A DNA stretch of 57,302 bases from Victivallales bacterium (GCA_017548425.1 JAFZAB010000131.1:1-57302); one strand, 5' to 3'; numbered from the stretch's first letter, positions 17,286-26,742 are shown. A program made the numbers and translations. The notes: a model not told the origin generated them from the sequence alone.

Positions 17286-19133
17286 TTACTCCAATCTGAT
17301 TCGTGCACAGGGGTCGTCTTTATCGTCCGTGAATGATTCGATGCCGCCGTCATCCTGCCCGTTGGGGCCGACGCTCCATGCCTGTACGACCTTCACTTGC
17401 CTGATGCGCTTTTCCAAATGAAAACTATTAAAGGAGTCCTCCTGCCCATCACGTTCTGGACAAACATATTCCGGAATATCGACCGTTCCATATTTGTAAA
17501 GCAATGCCTTGTCTGTAAACGGATCGGTTGGCATATCCGGCAGTTCGGCGGGAAAATCACCATGTTCACGGCGGTATGATTCCGCCATCAGCAAAGCGCG
17601 CATGCATCTGGTGCGGGCCGTCAGCCTGTGGAACCTGTTGCCTGATTTCTTTAATGCAGAAGTAAGTACTCCGCTTAAGATATAGGCTGTATTTTGAGTG
17701 GGAGTCATGGTGGAAAAATCCTCCGCTAGATACATTTGCAGAATGTACTTTTTGTCGAGCGCGGCCTGCAGCCACAGCTGCGGATAGAACCAGCGAAGTT
17801 GCGCATAGGCTATGGTGGAGACTTTGCCCATCGCGACATCCAGATTGAATATCGCCTCCGAATACATGGCCTGTTGGTGAATTATGGGGATGCGTTCTTC
17901 CAAAACCGCCATATCTGCGGCAAGACGGCGCAAGTCATCGTCCGACAGCAGACGTGATTCAAGCAACCGTTCCATGGCATCCAGACGTATACTTTCGCTT
18001 GCCAGCCAGACGAGACTACCGATCAAAAACGGCTCGTGCTGCAATGGTTCCGTACAATTGGCGAGACGCTGGTAGGCGAGCATGGCGTTCTGCCTGTCCT
18101 GTTTCTTCAGAAAGACACGCAGGCGGCTCAATTCCCATTTCGCAAATTTCCGGCTTGGAATCGACGTTTCAAGCATGAGGTCATTCACTTTGCCTGGTTC
18201 AAATTCGTATCGTGGCAATGGCGGAACGGAATCAAAGCATTTTTCCATTTCAAAAAGAGGCTCATGATTGGTCTTGCAGTAGTCGTCAAACGCGGATTGC
18301 CATTCAGGCGTCAATTCATCGGGCAACTGTCCATCCCAATATTCCATTTTTTCGCCACCAACGGACAGTTCCGACGGCAATTTGTCCTGACATTCGCGCA
18401 ACCACTTCCAGAAATCGGCATCGACTTTGCCCTGTTTCCCAAAGAACTCCCGCAAGCCGTCAACGGACAATGGACGGCCGAAGCGCGCCTCGACACGAGA
18501 ACGGGTTACCGCAATCTGCCTGTTTTGCATCATCGCCATTCCCAAAAACAGAAGATAGGCAATTCCAAACACCGCCCAGAGGGCAAGTCCTGCTTTACAG
18601 GGAGTTTTGCGCAAGGAAACGCCTTCGGCATGCGCCATGGACTGAACCACGAAGAAACCAGCCGCAACCATACACAGCACGGCGGCAAGATAGGCGATCC
18701 CCAAGCGATCAGGCGGCAGGCCGGATAGCAAATTCTTCGTTTGCTCGTACAAAATAAAATTCTTGTACAAATAGCTTAGCGGGAGAAGACAGAAGAGAAA
18801 GCCACACAGCCAGACGAGCATTGCAGGAAATGCAACATACAATGGTCTGTAATGGTGGTTTTTGCGACAGTTTTGTACAAACAGCCATGTTGCACGCAGG
18901 AAAACAACCAATGAATAGAGGACGATCATTAGTTGGACAATTGCCCATACCTGCACTTCGGGCTCGCATCGATCGGTCATGGGGGTGAATTGGACAAGTC
19001 CGCAGTTGGACAGCCATAGCATTTGGAGGAACGTGAACCACAGGGAACTGCCGACGATGAAAAATGTCAGCGCGAAGAACGCTCCATGAGCCGATGTGTT
19101 CCAGAAGAAGATTTTTTTAAGAACATATTTCAT
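17286..19133 (-). CDS. large membrane protein with cytoplasmic or periplasmic C-terminal domain, unknown function
   Basis: 615 residues. The first 210 contain five or so transmembrane segments (near 20-42, 65-85, 100-125, 145-168, 183-203). Residues 215-560 are soluble and helix-rich. The last 50 residues contain WSVGPNGQDDGG, a tail signature that I associate with pseudopilin-like and DUF1559-type proteins of PVC bacteria, where it resembles the calcium-binding end of type II pseudopilins. Here it is on a polytopic protein, which is unusual. The first of three adjacent membrane-protein genes; no enzyme motif recognised. Confidence 0.6.
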   Translation of the reverse strand: MKYVLKKIFFWNTSAHGAFFALTFFIVGSSLWFTFLQMLWLSNCGLVQFTPMTDRCEPEVQVWAIVQLMIVLYSLVVFLRATWLFVQNCRKNHHYRPLYVAFPAMLVWLCGFLFCLLPLSYLYKNFILYEQTKNLLSGLPPDRLGIAYLAAVLCMVAAGFFVVQSMAHAEGVSLRKTPCKAGLALWAVFGIAYLLFLGMAMMQNRQIAVTRSRVEARFGRPLSVDGLREFFGKQGKVDADFWKWLRECQDKLPSELSVGGEKMEYWDGQLPDELTPEWQSAFDDYCKTNHEPLFEMEKCFDSVPPLPRYEFEPGKVNDLMLETSIPSRKFAKWELSRLRVFLKKQDRQNAMLAYQRLANCTEPLQHEPFLIGSLVWLASESIRLDAMERLLESRLLSDDDLRRLAADMAVLEERIPIIHQQAMYSEAIFNLDVAMGKVSTIAYAQLRWFYPQLWLQAALDKKYILQMYLAEDFSTMTPTQNTAYILSGVLTSALKKSGNRFHRLTARTRCMRALLMAESYRREHGDFPAELPDMPTDPFTDKALLYKYGTVDIPEYVCPERDGQEDSFNSFHLEKRIRQVKVVQAWSVGPNGQDDGGIESFTDDKDDPCARIRLE

Positions 19134-19163
19134 GTATGTCTATTCCACATAAAATGAAACGAT

Positions 19164-20228
19164 TTATAAAACACTCGCAAGCGGCTCGTCTGCTGACAGA
19201 ATCTGTATATTGTCGTGCTGAGGCAGGTATTTGCCGACGCTGTTGGCGGCGACGATTCGGCCGCCACGATCTAGAAAATCATAGAACTGATTCTTGTTAA
19301 ACTCCCTGTCCATCATGTCTTTATAGGATGACTCATTGCCGTCAGGCATCACGACCATATCGTAATGGCGCAGCCGACCGATATTGATTTCATGAGTGGA
19401 GAAAATCTCCATGTCAAGGTTGGATTTCTTGTCTAATTCTAACATTTCACGGGCAGGTTGCGGGCCGACGCAAGCGTCTGAAAGAAAACCTACACGTAAA
19501 GGACGGATGTCTTTTTTCGGATATTGCACAACAGGCTGGATGCCTGTCAAGGCATGAATGCATCCCATTGCAATGCAGTGGGTTGATTCATACAGTTCTG
19601 GATGGAAACTGCACGCCACGACTTTTCCTTTTCCGTATTGCCCGAAAACGACGGCGGGCGTGTCCATGAAATTGTAGGGCGCTCTGCCATGTTCACTGAC
19701 GCAGCTTTTGAACGTGATGAGAATTTGGCTGTTGCCTTTACCGGTCGGTTCTGTTGGACGCATGACATTGCCGCCGTCGTAACAGACGATACGACGTCCG
19801 GCCTTGAGTCCCAACAGCTTGGAGCCTGCATCTGTGACTTCCACCAGCAGATCCGCCAGTCTTCCATTGGCGTCATCAACGTAGTCATAGGGCAGAAACG
19901 CGAACCGATTCGGGCGGTTCATGGCGTTGTAGCTGCCTGCGCAGACGCCAAGATAGCCGCCGCCGTCATTGACAAACTTTTTCACGCGTTCAAAACCGAT
20001 CGGGCTCATGGAATCAATCTGCCGGGAACCACCACCGCCCGGACATACAAGTAGCTGCAAATCTGACAACTTACCGTAGCGGACGTCCTGTCCATCTAGT
20101 AGCGTCAATTCCAGTTGCGGTGAATTCGCCAATAGCCTGGCCCATAGCAACGTGCCGTTGCCAAAGCAGCCTTTGTCCAGAAACAGGCCGACGTGAATTT
20201 TCAATTGTTTTGGCGTATCAGTGTTCAT
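19164..20228 (-). CDS. glutamine amidotransferase-like (BPL_N-type) protein
   Basis: 354 residues. The first ~215 resemble the N-terminal domain of eukaryotic biotin-protein ligase, a class-I-glutamine-amidotransferase fold: LLVCPGGGGSRQID, then GGGYLGVCAGSYNA with the nucleophile-elbow Cys, and a later CSFHPELYEST giving a candidate His. Residues 245-350 look like a second, truncated flavodoxin-like domain (LRVGFLSDACVG, DMVVMPDGNES). No signal peptide. No amidotransferase acceptor domain is attached, so catalysis is not certain. 30 nt upstream of the membrane-protein series and 63 nt after the flavoprotein gene on the same strand. Confidence 0.72.
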   Translation of the reverse strand: MNTDTPKQLKIHVGLFLDKGCFGNGTLLWARLLANSPQLELTLLDGQDVRYGKLSDLQLLVCPGGGGSRQIDSMSPIGFERVKKFVNDGGGYLGVCAGSYNAMNRPNRFAFLPYDYVDDANGRLADLLVEVTDAGSKLLGLKAGRRIVCYDGGNVMRPTEPTGKGNSQILITFKSCVSEHGRAPYNFMDTPAVVFGQYGKGKVVACSFHPELYESTHCIAMGCIHALTGIQPVVQYPKKDIRPLRVGFLSDACVGPQPAREMLELDKKSNLDMEIFSTHEINIGRLRHYDMVVMPDGNESSYKDMMDREFNKNQFYDFLDRGGRIVAANSVGKYLPQHDNIQILSADEPLASVL

Positions 20229-20291
20229 GCTCGATCGTTTTATGTTTATTTGAAATGTGGTTGCTGACGGTGTGGACGCCGTCGTTACCTT

Positions 20292-20945
20292 CTACGGTGT
20301 GGAGAGGGAGGCAAGTCTTACGCCAAGTTCGAACGCCTTTTGGCAGTCTTGCGGGAAGACTGCTTCGTGACGGACCTTTCGGGCGTCGCCGTCCATGCTC
20401 GCGATATGGTAGCGGCTGTAGTCTTTCACTTGGAGCGTCTCCGTGGAATAGAGCGTCTCGCAATGTCCGAAAAAGCGTTTGAGCATGTTCTCATAACGTT
20501 GGAAAAGTTCATGGTAGCCAACTTTCGGGAACCATTCCTCCGGGCAGTTCATTGTATAGACCATCGCCGTTTTCTTGGGGGAACTCAATGGCTTGCTGTA
20601 GTCGTCATAGTTCAAATACTGGAACAGAAAGCGTTCGAGGAAGGAACGCAATTCACCTGTGACTTCGCTGAAGTAGATGGGGCTGCCCATGATGACGGCG
20701 TCCGCCTCATGGAGGCGATCCAGAACGGCTGTCAGATCGTCCCGTTGGATACAACGGCATGGGCGTGGTTCTTTCTGAAGTTTGCAGGCCATGCAACTGA
20801 CACAACCGCGGAATTTTAGATCATATAGATACACCATTTCCGTTTCCGCGCCGACCGATGCCGCGCCTTCCAGAGCCTTCTTCAGCAGCGTGTCCGTGTT
20901 CCAGCCCTTGCGAGGGCTTCCATTGATTGCGATGACTTTTTTCAT
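20292..20945 (-). CDS. NADPH-dependent FMN reductase / iron-sulfur flavoprotein-like
   Basis: 217 residues with a flavodoxin fold. FMN phosphate loop INGSPRKGWNTD at 6-17, flavin-contacting GSPIYFSEVTGELRSF near 82. Between them CVSCMACKLQ and a later Cys resemble the cysteine cluster of archaeal iron-sulfur flavoproteins (CxxCxxC, then a Cys), so a 4Fe-4S centre is possible. Start ATG 20945 chosen because family members begin right at MKKVIAINGS and an AAAGAGAA element precedes it; longer in-frame starts up to 21047 exist. Likely electron carrier or quinone/xenobiotic reductase. Confidence 0.83.
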   Translation of the reverse strand: MKKVIAINGSPRKGWNTDTLLKKALEGAASVGAETEMVYLYDLKFRGCVSCMACKLQKEPRPCRCIQRDDLTAVLDRLHEADAVIMGSPIYFSEVTGELRSFLERFLFQYLNYDDYSKPLSSPKKTAMVYTMNCPEEWFPKVGYHELFQRYENMLKRFFGHCETLYSTETLQVKDYSRYHIASMDGDARKVRHEAVFPQDCQKAFELGVRLASLSTP

Positions 20946-21183
20946 AATGTTCTCTTTTTGAAGTGGTATTGTATGATAATTGAACTGTCGTTTCATATGA
21001 CTGAGTACTATAATGTATCCATCTGCAAATGTAAAGATGTTATTCATCTTGGTATCATGTCTTGTTGCCCTTTTTGTTGTTACGGTGTGAAATTCTCTTG
21101 CGATGAATTATCTTATAGGGTTTGATGTCGTGGTTATTCCATTTTATGAAAAAAGCATATTGCCTTGGAGTTTGGATTGCAAA

Positions 21184-22656
21184 ATGAAAATCAAAATTGT
21201 TACGACAAAGAAGGAAAACAGTGTTATTTCAAGGCATATCCATTCTGTGTTTTTCGAATATTTCGGTCACGTCATTTATGACGGCATCTGGGTTGGAAGG
21301 GAGAGTTCCATTCCGAATATAGATGGACTGCGCAAGGATGTCGTAGAAGGTTGCAGGGAACTTGGAATTGGTGCCATGCGATGGCCAGGTGGTTGTTGTG
21401 CAGACCATTACCACTGGAAAAACGGAATCGGCAAGGAGCGTCCTGCGAGGCTCCATCCTATCGCCGATCCAGCCAATCCTGTGTGGCGGCATGATTTCGG
21501 AACAGATGAATTCCTCCATTTCTGCGAGCTCACTGGGGCGGATCCTGTTCTGACCGTCAACACAGCCACAGGGTCACCGGAGGAGTTTCTGGACTGGTAT
21601 GAATATGTCAATGCGCCGAAAGAGACAAAATACGGTGCTATGCGGGCTGAAAACGGCCATCCTGAACCATATAATGTAACATATTGGGGAATCGGTAATA
21701 CCGATGAAAATGTCTGGCATATTGATTATAACAATCCCGTGGCATATGCCCAGACTTATCTCAAATACCAGACGGTGCTGCGTGAAGACAGAAAGCACTT
21801 GTATTTTATCGGTCTTGGTCTTTCCATGCGTCATGGATTGCCTGGATGGACAGGAAAAGCGTTGGATCACATCACTCGTAACAAGAGTGCTTTGCCGCCT
21901 GACGCGCTGTCTGTCCACCATTATCTTGGCGGTGCCAAGCAGGGTGGCAAGCTGTGCGGAGATGCGGTTGATTTTGATGAAAACGGTTATTATTCCCTGT
22001 TGAACCTTCTTGAACGGTACCAGTATGACATCGACCTTCACCGCATGACCATTCGCGAACATGCAGGCCTGAACGCCAAGACAAAAATCTGCTTTGACGA
22101 ATGGGGCACTTGGCATCCTGAGGCGACTTTTGCAAACAACCAAAACCAACGTCAAACACTTCGAGATGCGATATTTGCCGCATTGGCTTTGCATATTTTC
22201 TACCGTAATTGCGACATCGTGGAATTCGCGATGGAGACGCAACTATGCAATCTCCTGCAAAGCCTCTTTGAAACAAGCGGAGAAAAATGTTACAAGACGC
22301 CGACATTCTATGCCATGAAGTTGTTGAAAGAACATCTAGGGCAGCGACTTGCAAATGTTCTTCCAGATGACGTTGATGATGATCTTGATACAATCGCCAG
22401 CATCTCTGAGGATGGTCAAAACTTGACAATAAGCTTGGTGAACAGGCATCTTCATGATGCTAAATCCATTGCATTGGAACTGCCACAAGGCGAATGGGAA
22501 CTGACAAAATTGGATATTATTACCGCTGATGACATTCATTCGCTTAATTCTTTTGACAAGCCGGATGTTATATGTGACCGACCGTTTGATGTTTCAGATA
22601 TCCAACAGGTTGAATTACCGCCTCATAGCATTGTGCGGATCATGTTTGAGCGATAG
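21184..22656 (+). CDS. GH51 alpha-L-arabinofuranosidase-like enzyme
   Basis: 490 residues, no signal peptide, so probably cytosolic, releasing arabinofuranose from imported oligosaccharides. GH51 landmarks: HSVFFEYFGHVIYDGIW at 20-36, MRWPGGCCADHYHW at 65-78, VTYWGIGN at 165-172, and nucleophile segment FDEWGTW (Glu296). Oddity: the acid/base motif, normally GNE(N/M)xW, reads GNTDENVW. Either Thr173 has replaced the acid/base Glu, or a two-residue insertion displaces it to Glu175. Start: ATG 21184 rather than 21103 because conserved sequence begins here. The next gene follows after 17 nt and is probably translated from the same mRNA. Confidence 0.85.
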   Translation: MKIKIVTTKKENSVISRHIHSVFFEYFGHVIYDGIWVGRESSIPNIDGLRKDVVEGCRELGIGAMRWPGGCCADHYHWKNGIGKERPARLHPIADPANPVWRHDFGTDEFLHFCELTGADPVLTVNTATGSPEEFLDWYEYVNAPKETKYGAMRAENGHPEPYNVTYWGIGNTDENVWHIDYNNPVAYAQTYLKYQTVLREDRKHLYFIGLGLSMRHGLPGWTGKALDHITRNKSALPPDALSVHHYLGGAKQGGKLCGDAVDFDENGYYSLLNLLERYQYDIDLHRMTIREHAGLNAKTKICFDEWGTWHPEATFANNQNQRQTLRDAIFAALALHIFYRNCDIVEFAMETQLCNLLQSLFETSGEKCYKTPTFYAMKLLKEHLGQRLANVLPDDVDDDLDTIASISEDGQNLTISLVNRHLHDAKSIALELPQGEWELTKLDIITADDIHSLNSFDKPDVICDRPFDVSDIQQVELPPHSIVRIMFER

Positions 22657-22673
22657 AGAATTGGATATTGAAA

Positions 22674-24662
22674 ATGAAAAACAAAGTCTTTACGATCGAC
22701 TTGAACGAACATAATGGAACGATAAAATCTCTTGTCTTGAATGATGATCCGGCAGAGATGAACTGGGTCGAAGGGATGGCCAATTGGGGAGAACCTGTTG
22801 GCTTTGAATTTGTTGATATGTCTTTTGATGGCAATGAAATACGTTCATGCTATCGGCAGGGGACATTGGAGCTGGAGGTCATTCGTACACTTTGTGAAGA
22901 TCGCCTGACGGAGAAATTTGTCTATCGAAATACAGGATACTATGATCTTTACTTCAAGCGGGGGGATTGGGGGATCTATGCAACATTCAACGACAGTTAT
23001 CCATCAAGCGATATCTGTATCAGCCAACGTTGCCATGCGCATATCTGGTGCGGAGGGGAGTTCTCATACGTTCACGCACGGAAAATGGGACCATTTCCAA
23101 CGGATATCGCACTTGTTTTGACGCAGGGATCGCTTGACTGTTACAGCGTGGAACGCATTGAGGAAGAATCAAGCAATGATCGCGGAGATTTTGTACTGCA
23201 TCCATCCCCCTGCCATCTGTTGCCTGGTAGTGAAAAGGTAGTTGAATGGTCCATCATCGCTTTCCCACATGATCATTTTCCGGAGGCATTACTCACCATG
23301 GAAAATGGTCTTTGGGCTGAATTTGACCAAGAGACCGTCTTTCCTGATGAGACATTTGAGATCACAATAACATCGCGTCATTTTGATAATAATATTTCTG
23401 TTTTTTGCAAAGGACAGCAAATTCCATATTTACGAAAAGATAACAAGCTAATCGTTTCATATTTACCACAAGAGCTGGGTGAACATCGATTCGATTTTCA
23501 GATTGGCAAAAAGCGATTTTGGATTTTAGGGTATTGCAGCCAGTCTTTTGATAAACTACTTGAACAAAGAGTTCGTTTCATTTTAAAGAATCAACAAATG
23601 CTTGATCCAAGAAGTCCGCTTTACGGCGCTTTCATGATTTATGACAATGAAGAACATGCGACATATTACAATTATATTTGGCGCGACCATAATACAAGCG
23701 GTGAGCGTGGCAATATGGGGCTGCTAATCTGCCGTTGGGCGCAACTGCATCCAGAGGATACTGAGGCCGCTCGTGCCATCGATCTTTACGAACAATATCT
23801 ATTGCGGGAGACGTATGAAGTCGAGACTGGCATCGTACATGGGGATATCGGCAAACATTCATGTCGCATCCGTTTATATAATACAGCAGGTTTAATCAAT
23901 TTCTGGCTGGAGTTATACAGATTCAAAAAGAATATCCTGTATTTGAAATGGGTTGACCGTTCCATTCGTCTTTTCTACTCTGATGGCGGATTCCATTTTT
24001 ATCCAAACGGGACGCTATTTTCCGATGCTATAGACATGATTCGGGAAGCCGGAATGGCAAAAGAGGCGGATGAATTGACGGAATTGCTACGAAAGCATGT
24101 ATCGCAAATGCGCAAAACAGGACTTAATTATCCGCCTCATGAAGTCCGTTTCGAGCAAACGATTGCGACACCCGCCGTCGCAATTCCCGCGGCTTTTTAT
24201 GACCGAATCGACCATGTTGCAGGCGTTTTGCATGATTTGGTTCCGCAGATTGATCTTCTGAGCCGTTTTTCAGGCGATCAGCCGGATTATCATCTTAATG
24301 AAATACCGATTCGCCATTGGGATGAATATTGGTTTGGCAAACGTCGCCTTTTTGGCGATACATTTCCGCACTATTTAAGTTTGCTAACCGCAAGGGCCTA
24401 TCATCTTTATGCTAAAATCACGAATGATGTAACCTACCAGAAAAAAGCAGCCAAATGTTTGCGTAATTGCCTTTGTCTATTCTCTCCTGACGGCACGGCT
24501 TCCTGTGCCTATTTATATCCTTTCTCAGTAACCATGCGTCATAAAGATGGTTCGATTGCCTGTCCTGCAAGGCGTGGTGAATTTTTCGATCCGTTCGCCA
24601 ACGATCAGGATGGCGTTCTCTATATGATTTTGCGTTTGGGAGGCAAGGAGGTTTTACGGTAG
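22674..24662 (+). CDS. putative cytosolic six-hairpin glycosidase
   Basis: 662 residues without a signal peptide. Residues 1-290 look beta-rich; from about 295 the sequence is helical with repeated aromatic pairs, as in (alpha/alpha)6-barrel glycosidases (YNYIWRDHNTSGERGNMG, HGDIGKHSCRIRLYNTAG, RHWDEYWFGKRRLFGD). I cannot place it in a GH family. ATG 22674 is preferred to the TTG at 22668. Located 17 nt after the GH51 gene, so the two enzymes probably act on the same imported glycan (inference). Confidence 0.65.
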   Translation: MKNKVFTIDLNEHNGTIKSLVLNDDPAEMNWVEGMANWGEPVGFEFVDMSFDGNEIRSCYRQGTLELEVIRTLCEDRLTEKFVYRNTGYYDLYFKRGDWGIYATFNDSYPSSDICISQRCHAHIWCGGEFSYVHARKMGPFPTDIALVLTQGSLDCYSVERIEEESSNDRGDFVLHPSPCHLLPGSEKVVEWSIIAFPHDHFPEALLTMENGLWAEFDQETVFPDETFEITITSRHFDNNISVFCKGQQIPYLRKDNKLIVSYLPQELGEHRFDFQIGKKRFWILGYCSQSFDKLLEQRVRFILKNQQMLDPRSPLYGAFMIYDNEEHATYYNYIWRDHNTSGERGNMGLLICRWAQLHPEDTEAARAIDLYEQYLLRETYEVETGIVHGDIGKHSCRIRLYNTAGLINFWLELYRFKKNILYLKWVDRSIRLFYSDGGFHFYPNGTLFSDAIDMIREAGMAKEADELTELLRKHVSQMRKTGLNYPPHEVRFEQTIATPAVAIPAAFYDRIDHVAGVLHDLVPQIDLLSRFSGDQPDYHLNEIPIRHWDEYWFGKRRLFGDTFPHYLSLLTARAYHLYAKITNDVTYQKKAAKCLRNCLCLFSPDGTASCAYLYPFSVTMRHKDGSIACPARRGEFFDPFANDQDGVLYMILRLGGKEVLR

Positions 24663-24737
24663 AGGAAAATATGTAAAATCGATGTTACCAAAGAGAATGA
24701 TTCAATAGTCTTTGCTTGTATTAATTGATAGTTTTCG

Positions 24738-24767
24738 TTGAAACTCGGGCGGAAGAGATTATATTAT
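24738..24767 (+). promoter_or_regulatory. putative promoter of queF-queC-yhhQ
   Basis: TTGAAA (24738-24743), spacer with CGGGCGG, then GATTATATTATATTT; -10 either TATATT (spacer 16) or TATTAT (spacer 18). Transcription would start near 24775, just upstream of the riboswitch-like fold. Confidence 0.5.
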
Positions 24768-24783
24768 ATTTGTATTATTTTTC

Positions 24784-24845
24784 AGACAGTTCGAAAATCC
24801 ATCCTGTCTTGACGGCTTGTCCGTCTGCATAAACAAAACTAGGAG
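24784..24845 (+). promoter_or_regulatory. candidate preQ1-type riboswitch in queF leader
   Basis: Three elements, in order: a 6-bp stem AGACAG/CTGTCT (24784-24789, 24804-24809) whose loop starts TTC as in preQ1-I aptamers; a second small hairpin GACGG-CTTGT-CCGTC (24811-24825); and an A-rich tail ATAAACAAAACTAGGAG (24829-24845), close to the 3' tail of known preQ1-I aptamers and containing the queF Shine-Dalgarno AGGAG. The loop TCC (24798-24800) could pair with GGA in the Shine-Dalgarno to form the H-type pseudoknot. An extra hairpin before the tail is not standard for class I and recalls classes II/III. Ligand binding would block translation of the preQ1 pathway genes. Confidence 0.5.
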
Positions 24846-24854
24846 CACATCATC

Positions 24855-25340
24855 ATGAGTAGAAGCAAGGAAGAGCTGGCGAAGATCGCGCAGCTTGGTA
24901 GTAAATCGACGCAGTATGTTTACGACTACGATCCGAAGTTGTTGGAGCGGTTTGAAAACAAACATCCATCCGACGACTACATGGTGATGCTTAACTGCCC
25001 TGAATTCACGTCGTTATGCCCAAAAACCGGTCAGCCGGATTTTGCAGAAATCCGTATTGCATACATTCCGGACCACTATTTGGTCGAATCCAAATCACTG
25101 AAATTGTATCTGTTCAGTTTTCGCAACCATGGCGATTTCCATGAAGACTGCTGCAACATCATCCGCAAGGATTTGACGGCTCTTCTGGAGCCGCGCTATA
25201 TAGAAGTTACAGGTATTTTCACGCCGCGTGGTGGCATTTCCATCTATCCGTTCGCAAATTACGCCAAGCCCGGAAGCGGTTACGAATCTTATGCGAAGAC
25301 GCGCCTCTTCGCCGCCGTTGACCGCCGCGAATGGAAATAA
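24855..25340 (+). CDS. queF: NADPH-dependent 7-cyano-7-deazaguanine reductase QueF
   Basis: Reduces the nitrile of preQ0 to the aminomethyl group of preQ1, for queuosine in tRNA. 161 residues, the short unimodular QueF type. Catalytic Cys55 in [13 protein letters not shown], substrate-binding ESKSLK, and HGDFHED, all as in the family. ATG 24855 has AGGAG 9 nt upstream, inside the riboswitch-like tail. First gene of queF-queC-yhhQ; queC begins 4 nt after its stop. Confidence 0.96.
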   Translation: MSRSKEELAKIAQLGSKSTQYVYDYDPKLLERFENKHPSDDYMVMLNCPEFTSLCPKTGQPDFAEIRIAYIPDHYLVESKSLKLYLFSFRNHGDFHEDCCNIIRKDLTALLEPRYIEVTGIFTPRGGISIYPFANYAKPGSGYESYAKTRLFAAVDRREWK

Positions 25341-25344
25341 CGCC

Positions 25345-26040
25345 ATGGGTAAGAAAGCAATTGTCTTGTCGAGCGGCGGCATCGATTCCACAACCTGCCT
25401 GGCGCTGGCGGTTTCGGAAATCGGCGCGGAAAATGTCGCATCTCTTACCATCTTCTATGGACAGAAGCATCGTGTGGAACTCCATGCGGCTCAAGCTGTT
25501 GCGCGACACTATGGCGTTCGTCAGTTTGAGTTTGATTTATCGCAAATCATGCGGTTTTCCAATTGCGCATTGCTTGACGGTTCCACGCAGGAAATCAGTC
25601 ATTCTACCTATCGTGACCAAGGGGCGGAGAACGGCGGAAAAGTCGCCACATATGTTCCGTTCCGCAACGGGCTGATGCTATCCGCGGCGGCCAGCCTTGC
25701 GCAGAGCATCTATGAAAATGACGACTGCGACCTTTATCTGGGGGCGCATGCGGACGATGCGGCGGGCAACGCATATGCGGATTGCAGTGTTCCATTTTTG
25801 GAGCATATCGGGCAGGCGATTGCCATCGGAACATATGATCGCGTACGGCTGGTGGCGCCATTTTCAACCTTCAACAAGGCGGCAATCGTTGCTTGCGGGC
25901 TGAATTTGGGCGTTCCCTATCAGTTGACGTGGAGCTGTTATGAAGGCGGCGAACGGCCTTGCGGCGAATGCGCTACATGCCGAGATCGTGCGGCTGCGTT
26001 TACGGCCAACGGTGTGGCCGATCCTGCGTTAAACTATTGA
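25345..26040 (+). CDS. queC: 7-cyano-7-deazaguanine synthase QueC
   Basis: ATP-dependent conversion of 7-carboxy-7-deazaguanine plus ammonia to preQ0, the step before QueF. 231 residues: PP-loop SSGGIDSTTC at 9-18, YVPFRNGLML in the middle, GAHADD, and the C-terminal zinc site CYEGGERPCGECATC. Start ATG 25345; a longer in-frame extension to 25228 overlaps queF and is not conserved. Directly coupled to queF and followed after 15 nt by the transporter gene. No queD or queE in this window. Confidence 0.96.
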   Translation: MGKKAIVLSSGGIDSTTCLALAVSEIGAENVASLTIFYGQKHRVELHAAQAVARHYGVRQFEFDLSQIMRFSNCALLDGSTQEISHSTYRDQGAENGGKVATYVPFRNGLMLSAAASLAQSIYENDDCDLYLGAHADDAAGNAYADCSVPFLEHIGQAIAIGTYDRVRLVAPFSTFNKAAIVACGLNLGVPYQLTWSCYEGGERPCGECATCRDRAAAFTANGVADPALNY

Positions 26041-26055
26041 TTGAAGGAGAGTCCC

Positions 26056-26742
26056 ATGCGCAAGACAAATGAGAATCTCATCCTTCTCAATACGCTTTTC
26101 ACGACGGCGCTCATCGTGTCCAACGTTGTGACGGCGAAGCTTTTCCATACGGGAATCAATCTTTTCGGGATTAGTTTGGTGCTGCCTGGAGCGGCGGTTT
26201 GCTATGCGTGCACGTTTTTGTTCACGGATGTGATCGGCGAAATCTGGGGGCGTGCCGAAGCGTCGAAAAGTGTGATGTATGGCTTTGCTTCGCAGATATT
26301 TGCGTCTGTGCTCATTCTTTTCACGGAAAAGTTGCCAGCGGAAGATCCTGCGATGCAAGAGGCGTATTCGAAGCTACTTGGGCAGAATCTGCTTTTCGTC
26401 GTGGCGAGTCTAACCGCCTATTTCGTCTCACAACTGTGGGATGTATGGTTTTTCCATCGGATCCGCGAATGGTATCTGCATACGCATGGCGGTTCGACGG
26501 CGGCCCGTTGGATTTGGAATAACGCCAGTACGATGACGAGTCAGATATTCGATACGGTGCTGTTCATCGGAATCGTGTTCGGCATTGGTTTTCGTTGGTT
26601 TTGGATGCCTGAAAAGATGCCTGCACTGATTGCCACCATCGTCGGACAGTATCTGTTCAAGTTTCTGCTTGCCGTTCTTGACACGCCGTTTTTCTATCTG
26701 ATGACGCGTGATGTTAATAGAACCACGAATGAACACGAATGA
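26056..26742 (+). CDS. yhhQ: queuosine precursor transporter, YhhQ/VUT family
   Basis: A 228-residue inner-membrane protein of the VUT family (ECF-type), which imports preQ0/preQ1. About six hydrophobic segments; typical conserved features are SNVVTAKL near 20, DVIGEIWGR near 64 and the C-terminal FLLAVLDTPFFYLM. ATG 26056 has AAGGAG 6 nt upstream; TTG 26041 is less likely. Co-directional with queF-queC, giving synthesis plus salvage in one operon. The last seven residues (RTTNEHE) and the stop codon are encoded by a dispersed intergenic repeat (ACCACGAATGAACACGAATG), so the native C-terminus was probably altered by repeat insertion. Confidence 0.92.
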   Translation: MRKTNENLILLNTLFTTALIVSNVVTAKLFHTGINLFGISLVLPGAAVCYACTFLFTDVIGEIWGRAEASKSVMYGFASQIFASVLILFTEKLPAEDPAMQEAYSKLLGQNLLFVVASLTAYFVSQLWDVWFFHRIREWYLHTHGGSTAARWIWNNASTMTSQIFDTVLFIGIVFGIGFRWFWMPEKMPALIATIVGQYLFKFLLAVLDTPFFYLMTRDVNRTTNEHE

